The notes: generated from the sequence alone by a model not told the origin. 64,000 nt of DNA from Symsagittifera roscoffensis (GCF_963678635.1 NC_087066.1:34105301-34169300); one strand, 5' to 3'; positions 44,390 through 60,300 are shown, counted from the stretch's first letter. Made by a program: numbers and translations.

Positions 44390-45300
44390 TCAGAGCTGTG
44401 TCAAGGGATCATTGTAAGTGGACATGGCGCTGCTACCATACGAGTCGGTCACTGATCCTCCTATGCCGCTGGAGCTGTTGGCAGCACTAGCCGAGTTGGC
44501 CAGACTCTTCTGGACCGTGACGAAGCTGTGAACTCTAGGACCGTCATGGAAGCATACCTCCATGAACTCATCCTTACTCAGGCTGAACAGCTGTGAGCCG
44601 TTGAGGATTCCGAGACCTTCTACAGTTCTGAAATTGACATTTAACATGCGCATTTGAATTCTAATTAATATATTGATCAAAACCAAAAGGCTAAGTGAAG
44701 ACAAAACAAAAAAGAGACATAGATCACACTACGCTTGTGTAAAAAAAGTAAAAACAATAATTGCCGTTTGCTGTGCAAGTAGCACAGAAATTTCTATCCA
44801 TTATTTTTCTTTAAAAAAAAAAATTTTCCTTTCCTTTTTACTTTTCCAACTGGAGCTGCGCGTTGCATTGGAACCCTTTTAGTAATGATTCCAGCTAAAT
44901 TGAAAATATCAAGTCAATAAAAAGTTGTAGCCTTGAGGCGAAGGATGAATAATTTTTTTTTCTAGAAATGAATGTGATGCGAAGATACTGCGCTTCTTAC
45001 ACAGCAACCGACTGTTCTGGTTCTTAGTAAATTTTGAACTTCACTGCGATTGGTTTCAAATTCACCGAAGCATGTAAAGCTTCAATACTTACAGACTTGA
45101 AAAGCCCTTGCTCGCCAGCCACTCATAGACCTCCTTAGGTGTTGACTCGTAGTTGATCACAGATGCTTTCGAGTTGTCCCCACCCGAGTGAGTGGAGGGG
45201 GTAGTCTTCAGTGGTGACCCTTTTGATTTCACATTCAACGTCACAACTGAATTAATTTCTTTCTGGGGTTCCTCTTTTTTCGGCGTGATAGCTTTACCCG
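44390..45300 (-). CDS. EPS8: EPS8 exons 17-18: C-terminal actin-regulating effector region
   Basis: Exon 17 (45093-45300) reads INYESTPKEVYEWLASKGF. Exon 18 (44390-44627) reads GLGILNGSQLFSLSKDEF and FVTVQKSLANS, then a Ser/Gly-rich end and stop. This SAM-like helical bundle and the helix before it cap and bundle actin in characterised EPS8 proteins. Confidence 0.93.
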
Positions 45301-48300
45301 CTGAAAATAACCATTAGTACTCATTATGGATGGTGTATTTTTAAATAATCACGAAGAATATGGAACAAATGCATGCATGGTTACAGCTCAGGACAAAGCT
45401 AAGAAATGCAGGGCGCTTGAAATAAAGAAACTAGATGGAGAAATAGTTTTTCATAACACATAAAAAAGATGAACGACAAAATTGGTAGACTTGTTGAATG
45501 GTGACTAAAAACAATACATCTGTATAGTTTTGGATTTTGAGATGGGGCGCGGCGGACGCCTCTAAAAACGGCCAAAAAGGGGCAAAACATTTCGATCAAA
45601 ATGATTTGCAATTAGATAGAAGTGGCATACATTAGCCTTTGTTTTAAAATGCAGTTTTTGATGCTAGGGTATGGCGCAATGGCGCAGATAAAGAAATGTA
45701 GCGCAATTTTTTGTCGCGCTTTAACTTGACAGAGTTTGGAGCTAGGGTATGGCGCAATGGCGCCTTTGTTTTAAAATGCAGTTTTTGATGCTAGGGTATG
45801 GCGCAATGGCGCAGATAAAGAAATGTAGCGCAATTTTTTGTCGCGCTTTAACTTGACAGAGTTTGGATGTTCTTTTATGTAAGTGGGCATATTATGCAAT
45901 ACATTTGAATGGGTTTCCGCTCCTTATCCTCTGCATGAGCTCATCCTGTAGTGAGTCTTGCAGTGAGGGCTGAACAGGTGCTGCGAAAACAGAGACACAA
46001 ACCAACATTAAAGTCATCTAGGCCTACTGCAACTACTTTATGTCAGTTTCTACATTTCACATTTAGAAAAGATAATTATAAATTTATATATAAGTTAAAG
46101 TAAACCATTCTAGTCTATTGAATAGAAGAAAAGATGTTTCAAAAAGTTCTCTCAGCGTCGAGGAAAACTGGTATTTATAAATCAACCCAACTTAGCAAAG
46201 TGTGAATGAAGTTTTATAAGCTTCATTTGAAGTCACTCTCTATTTCTACTGTTCACTCTTTTTCCATTTCGCAATACCCCAATGTTTAATTAAGGTTTTA
46301 AGAGCGTACAACAATTTGCAACTTCATCTGCCATTTCGAGAAAACAATATTGGGAAAAAATCATTTTCTATTTTTTGCAATAATAAGAGCAGTAATATTT
46401 GGTGCAACCTTCGCAACAAGTGGATACCCTTGTTTCATTTTCGAATACCTTAATCATACAAAAATTCAAAAGATTTTAAAAATCCAACTCATTGAAGTTT
46501 AATTCGATTTTTAATTCGATTCGGTTTTCCTCGACTTGACAGAGTGCAAAAATACCAGTTTTACTTGACAGAGTGCAAAAATTTTATTGAAAAATTCACC
46601 TGGTTTTGCTTTGGGTTTCGCCACTTGTTTCACCACCGGTTTCGGCTGCAGTGCCTCGGGTGGTGGGGGAGGCGGAGGGGCGGGTATTGCAAATGCGGGT
46701 GGGCCCGGGGGAGCTGGCGGACCATTTTGGGTCACCGCAGTCCGCTGAGGTTGAACAGTTGCAGCAGCATGAGTGTTGAACACCTGCAAGAAAAGTTGAA
46801 TGATAGTAAACATAACCGACAGTTGGAAAAGAGTCAATCAACGCAAGTGAACAGAAAAAAAAACCATAACTTGTTTTTCAAAATTTTCGAATATCAAAGT
46901 AAAAAATACGTGGCCTTCAAATTCTTGGAATTTCAAGAACAGTTATTCTTGACACTTTTTTGATAAAGTTACTTATAATAAAGTAACTTGATAAAGTGTT
47001 TTGATAAAATTTGAGAAAACTGGATCAATAGTTAGTTTTTATTTCCCAAAACAAATTAAATTCCACATTCGAAACTAGAAATCGATCATGTTTCTCGTGA
47101 CCTTTTCACTTTTGTTGTTCAATAAAGGAGTTTTGATTTAACAAAAAAATCAAAATTCAAACGGCGAAAAATCAAAATTGAGCGTGAACAAATTTTAAGT
47201 CGGTTCTTTAAAAAAACATCACGACCTATACAAGGTTCTTCACTGGTCAAAACAAAATCTGAACAACCGATATGAATTGACTCAGCATTTCAAAACAAAC
47301 TTTCACGCCAGGAAATTTTTGAAAGTGTTTAGATGTCTTGAATTCCTTTGCAAAACTGAAATCTAAATTTTGGAAACCAGCTTTTTAAGTGAAAATTGAA
47401 ATTTTATTTGGGTATGAGCGCCAATATCTGCGGGCTAAAACTTGAAAATTTATGAAGCAAGCTTTCAAGCCGTTTGCTGAACTGAATGAATTTGCGAAAA
47501 ATCAGAAGCCGAAAAAGATTTGTGAAAACAAGCTATGAAAATCATAAATATTTAAAATTTCTTCGACAGATAAAATTGATTCGCTGTTGCTAACTTAGCT
47601 TGATAGCTTGAATTGATCAGCTATAAATACAAAAAATTTCAGAAAAATAAAAATGCATGTTTTGATGGCTAGATTTGATAGGCAAAAAGTTGGCTTTTTG
47701 TTGCAAACTATACAAGAGATTAAACTTGAAATTTATTTTTTTTATATTTTATTTGAACTGGCTAATTAAAAGTCAATATAAAACGCAATTGACACATATC
47801 TCGCCGTATTAAAGCTTTTTTGCCGTATTAAAATAAACGTTTGAGATAAGACCTAGTTCGCTAAAACGATATCTATCTTCTAAGTTTTCGCTAGCATTCA
47901 ACGGAGCAGAATTATTCAATATTGAGCAGAAATTTCCCGGTCCTATCAAGTTAGCCTGTATCAGAATCACAAGTTACGGAGTTTATTTAGAATGATTTAT
48001 CTTCAAAAATAGTCAAAGTTTGACTGAATTTTAACGAAGACTCAAAGATAGGTGTTTGTTGCGCTGCGATTCCTTTTCTTTGTCCTACTCACTCTTCCGA
48101 TGCCCTACATTGCTGCCTTGTTTTGCGCTTCCCACAGCCTTGCCCTGCTTGGAGCTACCCTGTTGCGTTTCCCTTCGCTGCGATGCACTACTATTCCTTG
48201 CGCCGCCCTATGTTTCGCTACTCTGACTTGCTTTGCGCTGCCCTCCGTTGGTTTGCAATGTGCTGCTCTGCCTTGCGCTGCCCTGCCATGCTCCTCTCTT

Positions 48301-51300
48301 TTCCATGCAGCCTCTCTTTTCCATGCAGCCTCTCTTTGCCATGCAGCCTTTCTTTGCGCTGCCCTGCCTTGCGCTTCCTTAAGTTGCGCTACTTTGTCGT
48401 GCCTTAATTTGCGCTACTCTGCCTGGCTCTTCATTGGTTTACCCTGTCTTGCCTTGCTTCGCGCAACCATGCCTTACGTTGCCGGGTCCCTCCTTGACTT
48501 ACACTGCCATTCCTTGCCTTCTGCTGCCCTGCGCTGCTTACCCTTTCTTGCCCTGCCCTACGCTGCTTACCCTTTCTTGCCCTGCCTTAACCCGCCTTGA
48601 CTTGTGCTGCCCTGCCCTCGCTCAAAACAACCTGTCTAAATATTTTACCTTGATCTTTCCAAGCTCACTTCATCTAAAAATTTAAGGTGTAACTTAAATG
48701 GATTTTTTGAACGTTACTAGTGGTGAAATGTTAAACATAGCGGGGCCACAGCAATTGAAAACGACTTACAATTTAAATATAAGATACATATCCCACCTTA
48801 CAATTCAATTTCAAACAGCGGAAGTCTTAACACCTTTCTAGCTGTCCACGCATAGTCTCAATTTGCACGAAAATATTCGTTTTAGCAGATGAATCCCCTT
48901 AAACCTTAAGTGAAATAGAAATATGATGTTGTCGATTATTACAATACCTGTTGTTCTTTGAGCTTGTTGGATGTGTCGACTATATTATGCATGTGGTGGT
49001 GGAAGGTGGGAGTGGGTTCCAATTGGGTGCTGCCACCGCCAATGGAGGGGGAGGATAGGATGACATTGGGCACATAGCCAGTCTGGCCAGAGGTGTTCTT
49101 CACCGCCCACCATTTGCGGGTACTGTCTACAATCTACAACATGAAACAAAGCTCAAAAAACGCTCAAACTCTTCTCTAGAATTCTATAGCAAACCCTAGA
49201 AACCCTTAGTTGTACAATCGAATTTATCCGTCGATACAGTTTAAACATAGCCATTACCTCGAGTACTTCTCCCTTGCGCACTGTTAGCTCCTTGTAGTTG
49301 CCAGCCACGAAGTCAGTCTTCACCACAACAGTAGAGGGCGGAGACGATTTGAGGAGGGAGGAGGGTGTGGGGGCTGCTGCACTAGGAGGGGGCACCACTG
49401 GCATCGAGTGTCTATTGGGCAAGGGCTGAAACACATGTACAACACTCATTATACAAGCCAAGAATGTACTTGACCTTCAGAAATCAATTTTTAAAATTCA
49501 AGGTAAGAGCAATCAAAAGCAATTTGCGAGGGAAAACAAGTTAAAATTAAACTAAAACATAGCCAACAGGCAGTTGGAAAAGAGTCAATGAACGCAAGTA
49601 AACAGAAAAAATACTGATGTTTTTTTTAAATCTCAACAATCGATTTCCAAGAAAAAAATAGATGGCCGCAAAGCTCTTCGAATTTCAAGAACATTTTTTT
49701 TGATACTAACCAAATTTGAGAAAACTGGATCAATAGGTAAAATTTTTATTTCGCTGGGAGAACTGATAATTAAATTCTATTTTCGAAGTCGATCACATTT
49801 TAATGACTTTTACACTTTCGCTGTTCGATGGGAGTTTGCCTTATTGTCAACAAAGGAAATGAATTGAACTTCATGAATTGAACAAATCAGAAGTCAAACA
49901 GCGAAAACGTAAATTTGAGCCTGAAAAAAAAAATTGTCGAAAAAAAATCATCAAGGGAATCAAGGATGATGCACAAAAGGGACCTTCACGACAGAAAGAC
50001 ATCCATTCAACCTCTCACGGTGTTTAGGATCACAGAAATTGCGTAACATGAAAGCGAAACTTGGAATGCAAAACGCTTCATAAGGGTTGCAATTATAGGG
50101 ATATCTGAAGACATAGTCTACATCACACTACACTAATAACCTTACATCTGCTAGTGAGCTAGTCGAAACAGCTCTTGGGAGAGGGGCTAGCTCTTGTGGG
50201 GGAGGGGGAATGGCAGACAAGCGTCTGCCGCTGTAGTCATGGTAGCACTCTGCCAGCACATCCAGAGAGGGTCTCCTCGATTCTCGATGGTGAAAATGGT
50301 TAGTGGAATCCGAATATGAAAACTCAGTTGTCAGCTGCAGTCAAAATTTATTGAAGAGCTAACTAGATCAGAAACTGTTCTTTTTTAATGCAGCAGCTGG
50401 CAGAGAAATCGAAATATAAATATATGGCGCAGCGATAGTCCGGCAACAGACCATTCAGCCAATTGAAAATTATACACAATTCACGTCCAACTGAATTCAC
50501 GACCAATTCGATTTAAATAAAGAGGGTAATAGCTCGTCTAGCAAAACTTTCATTTTGATTTATTTACCAGCTGATACATGTCTATTTGGTAGCTGCACAC
50601 CACAGAGTCTGAAATTCAGCTTGAAGATTCTTTGAGAACGTCTCAAATGATTCTACGATGATTTAAAATCCGCTGAACTATCTTCGAATGAATTAATCGA
50701 ATAACAAATTTCGCTGAGTGCCTACCGTGTTTGATTGTGAGATAGCAGCAAATGATGATGGCCTAGCATGTCCGTTTCCCAAGCTCTGGGGTGGCATCCT
50801 GGGAGAAGCTGTGGAGGTCAAAGATGAAGACGGATTTGGGTTCGACTGTCGAGGTGAGTTGGAGGAGTCAATGAGGGGAGGAGGTTTCCATCCATCCAAA
50901 AACACAGGCACATATGCTGGCACAAAATGCTCCTTCGGCCAACTCTCTCTACAAAACAAAATGATCAAAACACAAACTGATGTATTAAGCTTTAGTTTTT
51001 ATTTAAAATGTTGATGTTTATTTTGCCTACAAGTTTTGTTGGTACGTTTTGTTGGAATTTCTGTTTAGCAGAAGTTTTTTTATATAATGTAAAAATTTAA
51101 CAGCTTTCTTGTTAAAGACGACACCACTAAAACCAACACAAGGGTCTTCACTACATTCTTGAAAAGTGACGATGTCAAAAATAAGAATACCTGGGCACGT
51201 TCCACGCATTGCCCAGATCATTCCACAGTTTCTTCTCATCTGTAGACAGGCATCCCTTGAGCAGGTCCACTGCACCCTGGGTGAGGAGTGGGGAGTACAC

Positions 51301-54300
51301 GTTCTTGGCTATCTCCATGGCCACTGAGTTGGGGTCGTTCACTATGCGACTGAGGGGAGGAAACAGGTGGTGCACTAGCTCAGGCGCACTCGGGTCTGAG
51401 ATCAGTTTCTTCAATGGGGCCTGAAGTAAGGATTGTAAATTACCTCTAACTAAATAGTTCATTGCGTCAATCATGAATAATGTAATTTTCATATTGATAA
51501 ATTCATCACTCCAAAGTCAAAATAACAATATCAGAGTCATACCGACTACGATTCAACAATCATTTTAAATATTGATGCAAAGCTTGGATCTTATGTCATT
51601 AACCTGTCTAGACATGGCCTTAAATCTGCTGCTTTATGTTTATTCAAACTTGAGTATATTTTTTCCAATATTTTCTTTTATGTTTTCAGATTTATATATT
51701 TTTCCTTGTCTTTGAAGATCACAAATTTGTCTTTCATTTGATAAAACGGGCAGTGCTGTGTAACCAAAATGGGTTCGTTAACTGTCCCCTCACTGTTTCT
51801 GGTGCTTCCTATTTAAATTCTCGTTGTATGCAAATTTACCATTAACAATGAGAAATAAGTTCTTTCTTTCCATACACAGAGGCGAAGCGGAAAAAATATA
51901 TTAAAAAATTTAACAAAATTGTGCTTACCAAAATTTTAAATTTCTCGATAGGTCTCGATAAAACCTCATGTCAGGGAAAAATCCCAAGAAGTTCTATATT
52001 AAAAAAGCAACGGAACAAAACTTACTGAGGGGCAACTAAGTTGACAATTTTTGAGCAGACCTAAGTTGATCCAAAAAAAAAATATGATAATAGAAAAAAT
52101 CTCCAAGTTTTAAGTCACACCTGAGACCACAATAGACAACACTCGCACTACAATGAGAGTGGCTTACCGCTCAAGAAAAATTTATAATGTACCACCTAAG
52201 CCGACAATCTTTGAGCAGACAACAGTTGAGCCGAAAACAAAAATAATTTTATGAAAAAAAATCTTTCAAGTTCCCCCTGTTACTAGAATGAACAACACTT
52301 GCACTTGCATGAAAACTGCTTACAGCACAAACAAAAACCGTGAGGTGGCAACTTAGCGGACAAAACTTGATCAGATAAATGAAAGTCCGACAACACAATT
52401 TGAACCGATTTTTTTTTCAATTGCATATAAAATAAAATAAACAAGGTCCGACCGAAACGCGAACCCCAGAACATTAGGATGCAAAGTCAACGGTATAACC
52501 CTAGGGCAATTGGGAGGGAAGTTGAAAGATATTAGGGTTCAATAATAAAGAAAAGATTTGTAAAAAAAATGAGTAAAGAAAAGAATGTGTGAGTCGAAAA
52601 AATTGTTGTACCATAAAATTTGAGCTGTAAAATTTTAAAAGATTTTACAGAACACTAAAAGCTTAAAAACATATTTTCCCTCAAAACTGCGCAACATGAT
52701 TTGACTAAACTGAAATAACATTAGCCGAAACCGTTTAATCGAGAAAAAAAACTAACAAAATAACAAATTAAAGAACGTTCAATCATGGAAAGTAAGCCAA
52801 AAAAACGTACCAGACAATACAAACTGCATTTGAAAAAATAGAAAACGAGCCGAAAAAAACAAGGACGAAAAACCACCATTACAAAAAATCTTTTTTTTTC
52901 AAGAACTTTATTTGAAAAAATCTATTACCCTTATTACTACCTAAATCATGGTAGTTTTATTTATATTTTCAAGAAAATGAGCATGTCAACAGTCGTGAAA
53001 TTGAAATTTACCCTTCCTCTTAATTGACCATTCTGTGAAGAAAATTTTTTACGGGAAAAAATAATCTCGTGCCCGATTGCAATACCCTTGCTTATCGCAA
53101 GGGTAAAAATCGCCTGATTTGAGAATCTTTTTGTGTGTTCAAATCTGAAGCAACTCAAACCAAGTTTATGTCAATAAAAATGGCTGCACCTCTCTGAATG
53201 AGCGACTTTGGGGGAAATTTTGTTTGTAACTGTAAACTATATATTCCTATTTCTGTTAAGACATTGTTCTAGACGCCAGTTTACTCACGAGGAGGTTGAA
53301 TGCTAGCTTGAACTTCTGGAAAGCGTCGATGAAGTCTGTCTGAGGTGGCATCTTAGCCCTGTACTCCAGCATGTTGTCTATAACAATCAACATCATCTAA
53401 GTAAAACCTGTTCTGGTTTGTGAGTGAATGAACTGATGCGCATCTATCGTCCCAACGTCTTCGTCTTATAATTCAAAATTATAACAAAACGCAGCTATTC
53501 TTTCTTCATTAAAATGAAGCATATCTGAATTTGATAGAACGTTACCCAATTTCTGCTTATTCTTCTTCTTTTGTCGTCTCATATCCAGTTCTTTCTGTGC
53601 ATCATGCACGTGTTTCAGCTTCTGTGCAAAGGCCTCGATATCATCAAAACAATGATTAAGAATATCCACTTGTCGCTCCATCCTCACAGCCAATTGTTTC
53701 CTGCTCTCCGATTTGGAGTCGTGGTGGTGTGATCCCGAGGACGTGTCGCGGCTGCTGACACTTGCCGATGCCACAAGAGTGTCGTCTAGATTATCCACGA
53801 CATCATCCGTGTAGAAATCCTCTTCGAAAGAGTTCGCCCCGTTAGCATGATCTAAACGGCAGCAGATACATAGATCTTTTTCGCTTCTATCGAAATATCT
53901 CCTGCAGCTAAAAACAACGTGCAGCAGAAAGTAATTCGAAAAGTTGTTATTCATCATTGGATATTATAAGATGCTGGTCACATAAAATAAAGGCTTAGAA
54001 AATAAACCCCAAAAATTGGCGCAAAACATCTAAACTTTGTTTACAAATAATTTTTTTATTTTATATACTAAAAATGACATTTTATGGCTAGGAAAAAAAT
54101 TATTAAAAAAGAGATTATACCCTTCCTAAACTTTGTTGGGCTACATAGAAGGCTCACTCTGATATTGTTTTGTCAGCAATTGATCCGGTAGTTCTGGCGT
54201 AATTATTCATCGACTTAATGAAGCCAAAAATGTTCGTTTTTGGAGGAAATTTTGAACCCAAATTTTGCAAAGTAATTGCATCCAATTATTTCTGGTAAAT

Positions 54301-57300
54301 TCTAAGCAATTTTTGCCCTACTCATTTTTTGTCCTAAGTTAACCCACTTTGAAAAAAACCGCTCTTTATTTTTCAGGTTTTATTCCTTTTGCCCGGATAA
54401 TTTAGATGAACACTTTATGCTTACAAGACAGACTGATATGTTGATGATTCTCATCCTGATGACGACTGAAAGCGTCTCCATTTAACCCATTCGACATCCT
54501 AAAAACACATTTACACCAATGAAAAACCCAAATGAAACTTTATCAAATTATTTCATTAGTATCAAAGCAGTATCTACTACCTTTCATTTTGTGAGAAGGG
54601 TCGTCCGTTGGAATGACTGTGGTAGCTATCGTTAAAATTCTGACCACCAAACTCTTCCAGATAATCTGGCTCTAAAAATAGCACGTTTCTTATTTAGAAT
54701 CAAACATCAACTTCCCCGTATCTAATAGCAGGGATGACCACCGTAGCACTTAAGGCCTAGTGCTGAAGCACATTACACTAAGCACGTCTTCTCTATCGCC
54801 ATGCTGCGAGATCTTCACTACGACCAATAACACAACTGGGATCAGATCTAACCTCGTAGTCTAGTCAAGATCCGTAAGGAGTTTTAATTTTAGCTACGCA
54901 TCTCGCTTCGCAACATGCTATTATCACTACACTGATTTAATGATGTTGTTCATTTCACTTTATAGCTAACTTTACTAGGCTGCATAATATCGACCATTCA
55001 ATCTCACCTGATTTGGACTTGAAAATCTTTTCGAAAAAACCTGAAAAATCAAAATGGATGAAAAGTTAGTAACTTCAAAACTTTGTCTCTAGCTACGGTA
55101 AACCATTTTAAAAACAATTTTACAATTTCATTGAAAAATATACGGTCATGTATCATAACAGTTCTTAGGAAGTCGGCTGAAGTAGGGTTTTGAAAACAAA
55201 TTTAACTGAAATGATTCTGCAAGAATCAAGCAACATACCCGTTATCCTCCCTCCGGATCGTTTAGCTTGTGAGTTGGCAGGGGACGAACTGTGTCCGCTA
55301 ATAGAGCCCCGATTGGCAGAAGCGGGCACTGCATTGGGGTTGTAGAATGTCATCGGGTAGTGACCTTGGGGAATGGTGGATAGGTCATGGGCTGACCTGC
55401 TCATAACTGGTGAGGCTGCGACAGGATATCCGCTGAGGCGCTGCTGACTACCATTCAGACTACTCTGCTTGACTTTACTGAAAATTAAAAATCCTTTTCC
55501 ATCGAGAAAAAGAAGAACCTATCATATTTCATCAGTCAGTTCAAATTTCAGAATTATCCCATGGAAAGGGATCTCATCCAATCTTTATAACAGCAGATGA
55601 TACACTTATGAGGTTTGAATCAGCAAACGGGGTTCATTTAACCATTTTTTTTCCATTAAATAATTCAAAAATAATGGAACCAAATAATTGAGTTTTCAGA
55701 ATACTAATTTGGCAGGCAGCCGAAACTTGTGCCTTGAATGAACATATTTTGTTTTTCGACCGACAAATACAGCTTTCCAGGAGAGGAAAAACTTCTGAAG
55801 ATGATCGCACTTTATTCCCTTCCAAGCACAGTTCAGTGAGCATGGGTCTCACGGAACAACAGTATTGCATCAATTCACTTATTCTGGTTTAATTCAAGGT
55901 TAATTAATTGTAGTCTGAATAAGGTATTGGCTGAGGCGTGAATACCAACTTTCTGATATGCAGAGGAGGAACTCTAAAAACGTCAGACAACCAATGATAT
56001 CAAATTGATCATTTTTCAAATCCAGTCTAGTGGAAACGAATACGATTTCAAACTCAGCCGCAAAGCAAGACATGAGAACAATCATTATATCGTATTAAAA
56101 GAGGCATGGCTATACTAACGCATAGTTTGCTCAACTCATCGCACCATTATCTGAGCATCATAGAATTCGCGAAATTCAGACAGGTCATTAAAATTACAAG
56201 CTTAAGGCTTGAAATTAATTTTTACTGATTTTGGTAACAATTTTTAAAGTTCTGGTACCTTCATTACAAATCACAACAGGTGGTCACTTCTACGCTTGTT
56301 TACTTTTCAATCAAGAAATACGTCAATTGATAAAAGTGAAGAAAACATTTTTCATTCATTGCGTTCTTCGGATTTTTGCTCTTTGAAGTGACTCTGGCCA
56401 CTTTCAGATACTTCAAATGCTGTTCAATAAAGTAGTATCATTATTGCTTATAAAAATCACAGAATGCAAAAAGCTACTTAAGCTAAGTATATCATTACTC
56501 TACACCTTTTAAGGCCTAAGTTGTTAAACTAATCTGCAGAAAATGATATGATCTGATATTATATGAGTGATATGATATGATATGATCTGATCTGATATGA
56601 TACGATATGAAATATTGTGATATGTTATGTTATGATTGGATAAGATGTGATACTGTTTGATACGATATGATACGATTTCTTGTGATGAGATTTGATACGA
56701 TATTAAAGATATGATTTAGTTTAGTTTGATTTGATAAGATATGATAAGATATCTTATGATATGATTTGATTTTATATGATTTGATATGATATGATACGAT
56801 TTGATATGATATGATTTGATATATATTAAGTTTATGATAAGAAATGAAATGAAAAGATATCTTATGATTTGATATGATGTGATAAAGTTATAACGTAGTT
56901 GAGATCGAAATAACTCAGGCGCAACTTTTCGTGACTGGTATTAATTGTTTAGTTGAAGAAGTCAAGGGCTATTCATCAGTGTGGTTACATAATGCATGAT
57001 GAGATAGGTGAAATGTACGGACCTTTTCTGGGCAGCCTTTGCATATTTGGATGGCTTGGATCTGTGGTAGTGTTCCATCGCCAGTTTGATCTCACTTGTC
57101 ACTTCGTCCGCCTAAACAAAACAGAGCCCAAACTTCTAATAAAACATTTTAAAATAGGTTTTCTCAACCATATGCAACATTGATTGCAGAAAACGTTTTG
57201 ATGAACTGAAGCCGAAATGGAACGCCGACCTGGAGTTAACGAGTCCCACGCCCTTAGATGATGGCTTGAAAATAGGCAAGCCCCGGCCAGCAATAAAGCG

Positions 57301-60300
57301 GCTGGAAAAGATGCGATTAAATTGCCAAATCTGTAGCAAAAGTGCCATCAAATGAGCACTTAATTGCGAGCTTGGTTAGAACATGTGGATGGACTCGTAA
57401 TATAACACTACGCTCGCATATGTAATAAATGTTAACACAGAAGCAAAGCGGAGCATCGCACCACTTGCTATAAAACACAAACATAAAAACAACATGTTGA
57501 ATGAAAAATGTTGAAAAAACTAGGTGAACAAACTAGCGACCCAATTAAGGCTGGAAGTACCTTTTTGATATTTTCGAAATTGTTCTACTGATACGGGTTG
57601 AAACGGGTATATTCAAACATCGTAATTTGCCCAAAACCTTCAAGGATACTCCACTAATTAGATTACTTAGTAGTAAAATCAGTTTGAAATTTTCTCAAAA
57701 ACAACATTTTTCTTGCAAAAAATTAACAAGACGCCAATTCTGCGGAAAAAAATTCTCGCAACCGGTTTTTTCGATTACGAAGCTCTTCATCTCAGGTATG
57801 ATAGGTTAGTTTTTAAGTTTCTAAAAAATGGCCAAAATTTCAAAAACAAGACTTTCCGTAATCCATAACTTTTTTCAGCAAAAAGTAGGTCGTGGCCGCT
57901 TAAGAAAAGAAGATTCCCAAAATCGGATTACTCGATTGAACTCTTAAGCCAAGAATTGGCACGGTGGTTCTCGAGAAAAAGTTTTCAAAAACCTGTCAAA
58001 GTTTCAAACCTTTCTAAAAATGGCAGTGGCATCTAATGCAGGTAGGCTTTCAAAATCTTATTTCGATTAACTCCTTGATATAAGAATTGGCAGGATACTT
58101 AAAGAAAATTTACACAAAATGATCAACAAATCAAAAATTTGTCAACAAATCAAATCTTTTTGTGTAAGAGATTGGGGCGCAGCTGCTTCAACAAAAAAGA
58201 TTCTCACAATCTGATATACCGATTGAACCCAAAAAGTCAGATTTGGGAGCGTAGTTTTCGAGAAAGTTCAAATTGTCTCAAAAAACGCGAAAAAAGCAAA
58301 AGCTAACTTTTCCAAGGCTATAACTTTTTAAGTAGCAAAAAAAATTTAGCGTAGTCAATTAAGCATGGGATTTCCAACAACCAGTTATTTTGATTCGACC
58401 GACAACCTCAGACTTCAGAAGGCAGTTCTCAAGAAAAGTTTCAAAAAACGGTCAAAAATCAAAATTTTCCGAGCGCCATTACTCTCAAATGTAAAAAAAA
58501 TGGGTGTAGTCACTCACGCAGGGAAGCTTCACACAACCCGCTCTATCCATTATATCTGAAATCTCAAATTTGAAAGGGTGATTTTTGCGAGAACGGAAAA
58601 AAATATATATGGGTCAAAATTTCTCTTATAGACTTTTGAGAAGGCTGCAGACAGTTGAGCACTGCAAAACATAGATTAGGTGATTATGCAGGCACACAGG
58701 GAAATAGGCAATTTTCTCTATGATACGGTAGTTTTTGAAAATCGGCACGGTCCAACGAACCGAAAAAAGCACTGATTCTTTATACAGAAATGAATATATC
58801 TATATGGCATCTTTTTTGATAGATATTTTTAGTTTAACTAAACCAAAGAGAACAAGGGTAGCCAATGGCTGTGCAAGTAGCACAAAAGTTTCCGACACAC
58901 TCCAAAAATTACTTAAAATGCTGATTTTTCTTCAAATTAATGTTGTTTTTGTTGAGTCGTGTGAGACCTGGATCCGATGAAAACCTAAATTTACAGAAAT
59001 TCGACAGTCAGAGTAAAATGGATCAATAGGCCAACGGTTTTAAATGAAAAATTACAAAAAAAAGTAAATATAAATCGTTTTGAAATTTTCGGAAGATGGC
59101 GCTAAAAAACTTCGAAAAAGAATTTTACTGGACTTCAACTTAAATTCTCCAGAAGTCTGATTCTTCTATAATTAGTCTGCTCGCTTGTTTAACTCGCTCC
59201 AAATTAAACTAGAACTCAAAAATTTCAAACCAGTTTTTCTCGACACTCGGACGTTTCGATAAAAAATTTAATATCGTTCGAATCAGGGATGAAAGGGGTT
59301 TAAAATGATTATTCACTCCACCCATTATGATGAATATTTGCAAGGACTGCAAGGACTTTAACATGATATATCGTTCGACGCCTTCAGATGATTATTTGTG
59401 GCACCTGATTTTGCGTGCGAAACATAAAATAAACACCCGAATACGATGGTCGGAACAATAAACTGGATCGATATATATTTCTTCAAGGAAACCTTAAAAT
59501 TTAAATCCACTTTTAAAATTTAGGTCAATCGTAAACTTTTGCATCATTTGACTTTCACTTCTTAGAGAACGAAATTTTCCCTCATTAAAGCAAACGAATT
59601 TGAAATGAACATATACAGGAATCAACAGCCAAGCCACGAAAAATCAACTTGATACTAATTCCTGGGGAAAAAAAAACAATATGTAAAAAAGGCCAAAAAA
59701 AAATTATAACAAGCTATACTAACTCTGTTTGCATAAAATAACGAGATGTTATGCGAAACGAAAATAAAATCCAAAGCAAGAATTGTTTCTGCATAGAAAA
59801 CATGCATATTTTCAAGAATACAACCATGAATTCAAAAAAACTTATGATCGACACTTTATTGATGAAATTAACAAATTCTAAAAAAATAGATCAATAGTTT
59901 ACATTAAAATTCCGCTGAAAATCTGAAGTTTAAACTCCACTTTCGAAATATAAGTCGCTCCCGTTTTTTCACGCCATTTTCGCTTTTAAAAATTATCAAG
60001 ACCTACACAAGTGAAAATCGTTTTGTTCTGATTATTGAAAAAATGTCAAAAAACAAGGAAACCGGAAAAAATTGATTGATTTTATTAAAAACTTTAGAAT
60101 TCCGAAAACTATAAATATCCAGTTAAAGCTATTTAAAACACAAGAACTTGACAATTACTTTTTGTCATAAAACGAGCCCATTTGGAAAAAAATCGAAGGG
60201 TGTTTTTATAGCGCTAGGAAAAACATAATATTCATTTACGATTTTTATTCTTGCAAATGGAGTTTTTTCAATGGAGAAGAAAATATGTTAATTTATGCAA

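Noticed and set aside
48052-48600. 182-codon open frame on the + strand
   Set aside because: Cys/Leu/Ala monotony comes from a pyrimidine-biased minisatellite inside an EPS8 intron; other frames are open too.
53852-53957. upstream extension of EPS8 exon 8 (frame open to 53957)
   Set aside because: An acceptor at 53852 gives the only phase that joins exon 7; the acceptor at about 53915 puts the conserved helix out of frame.
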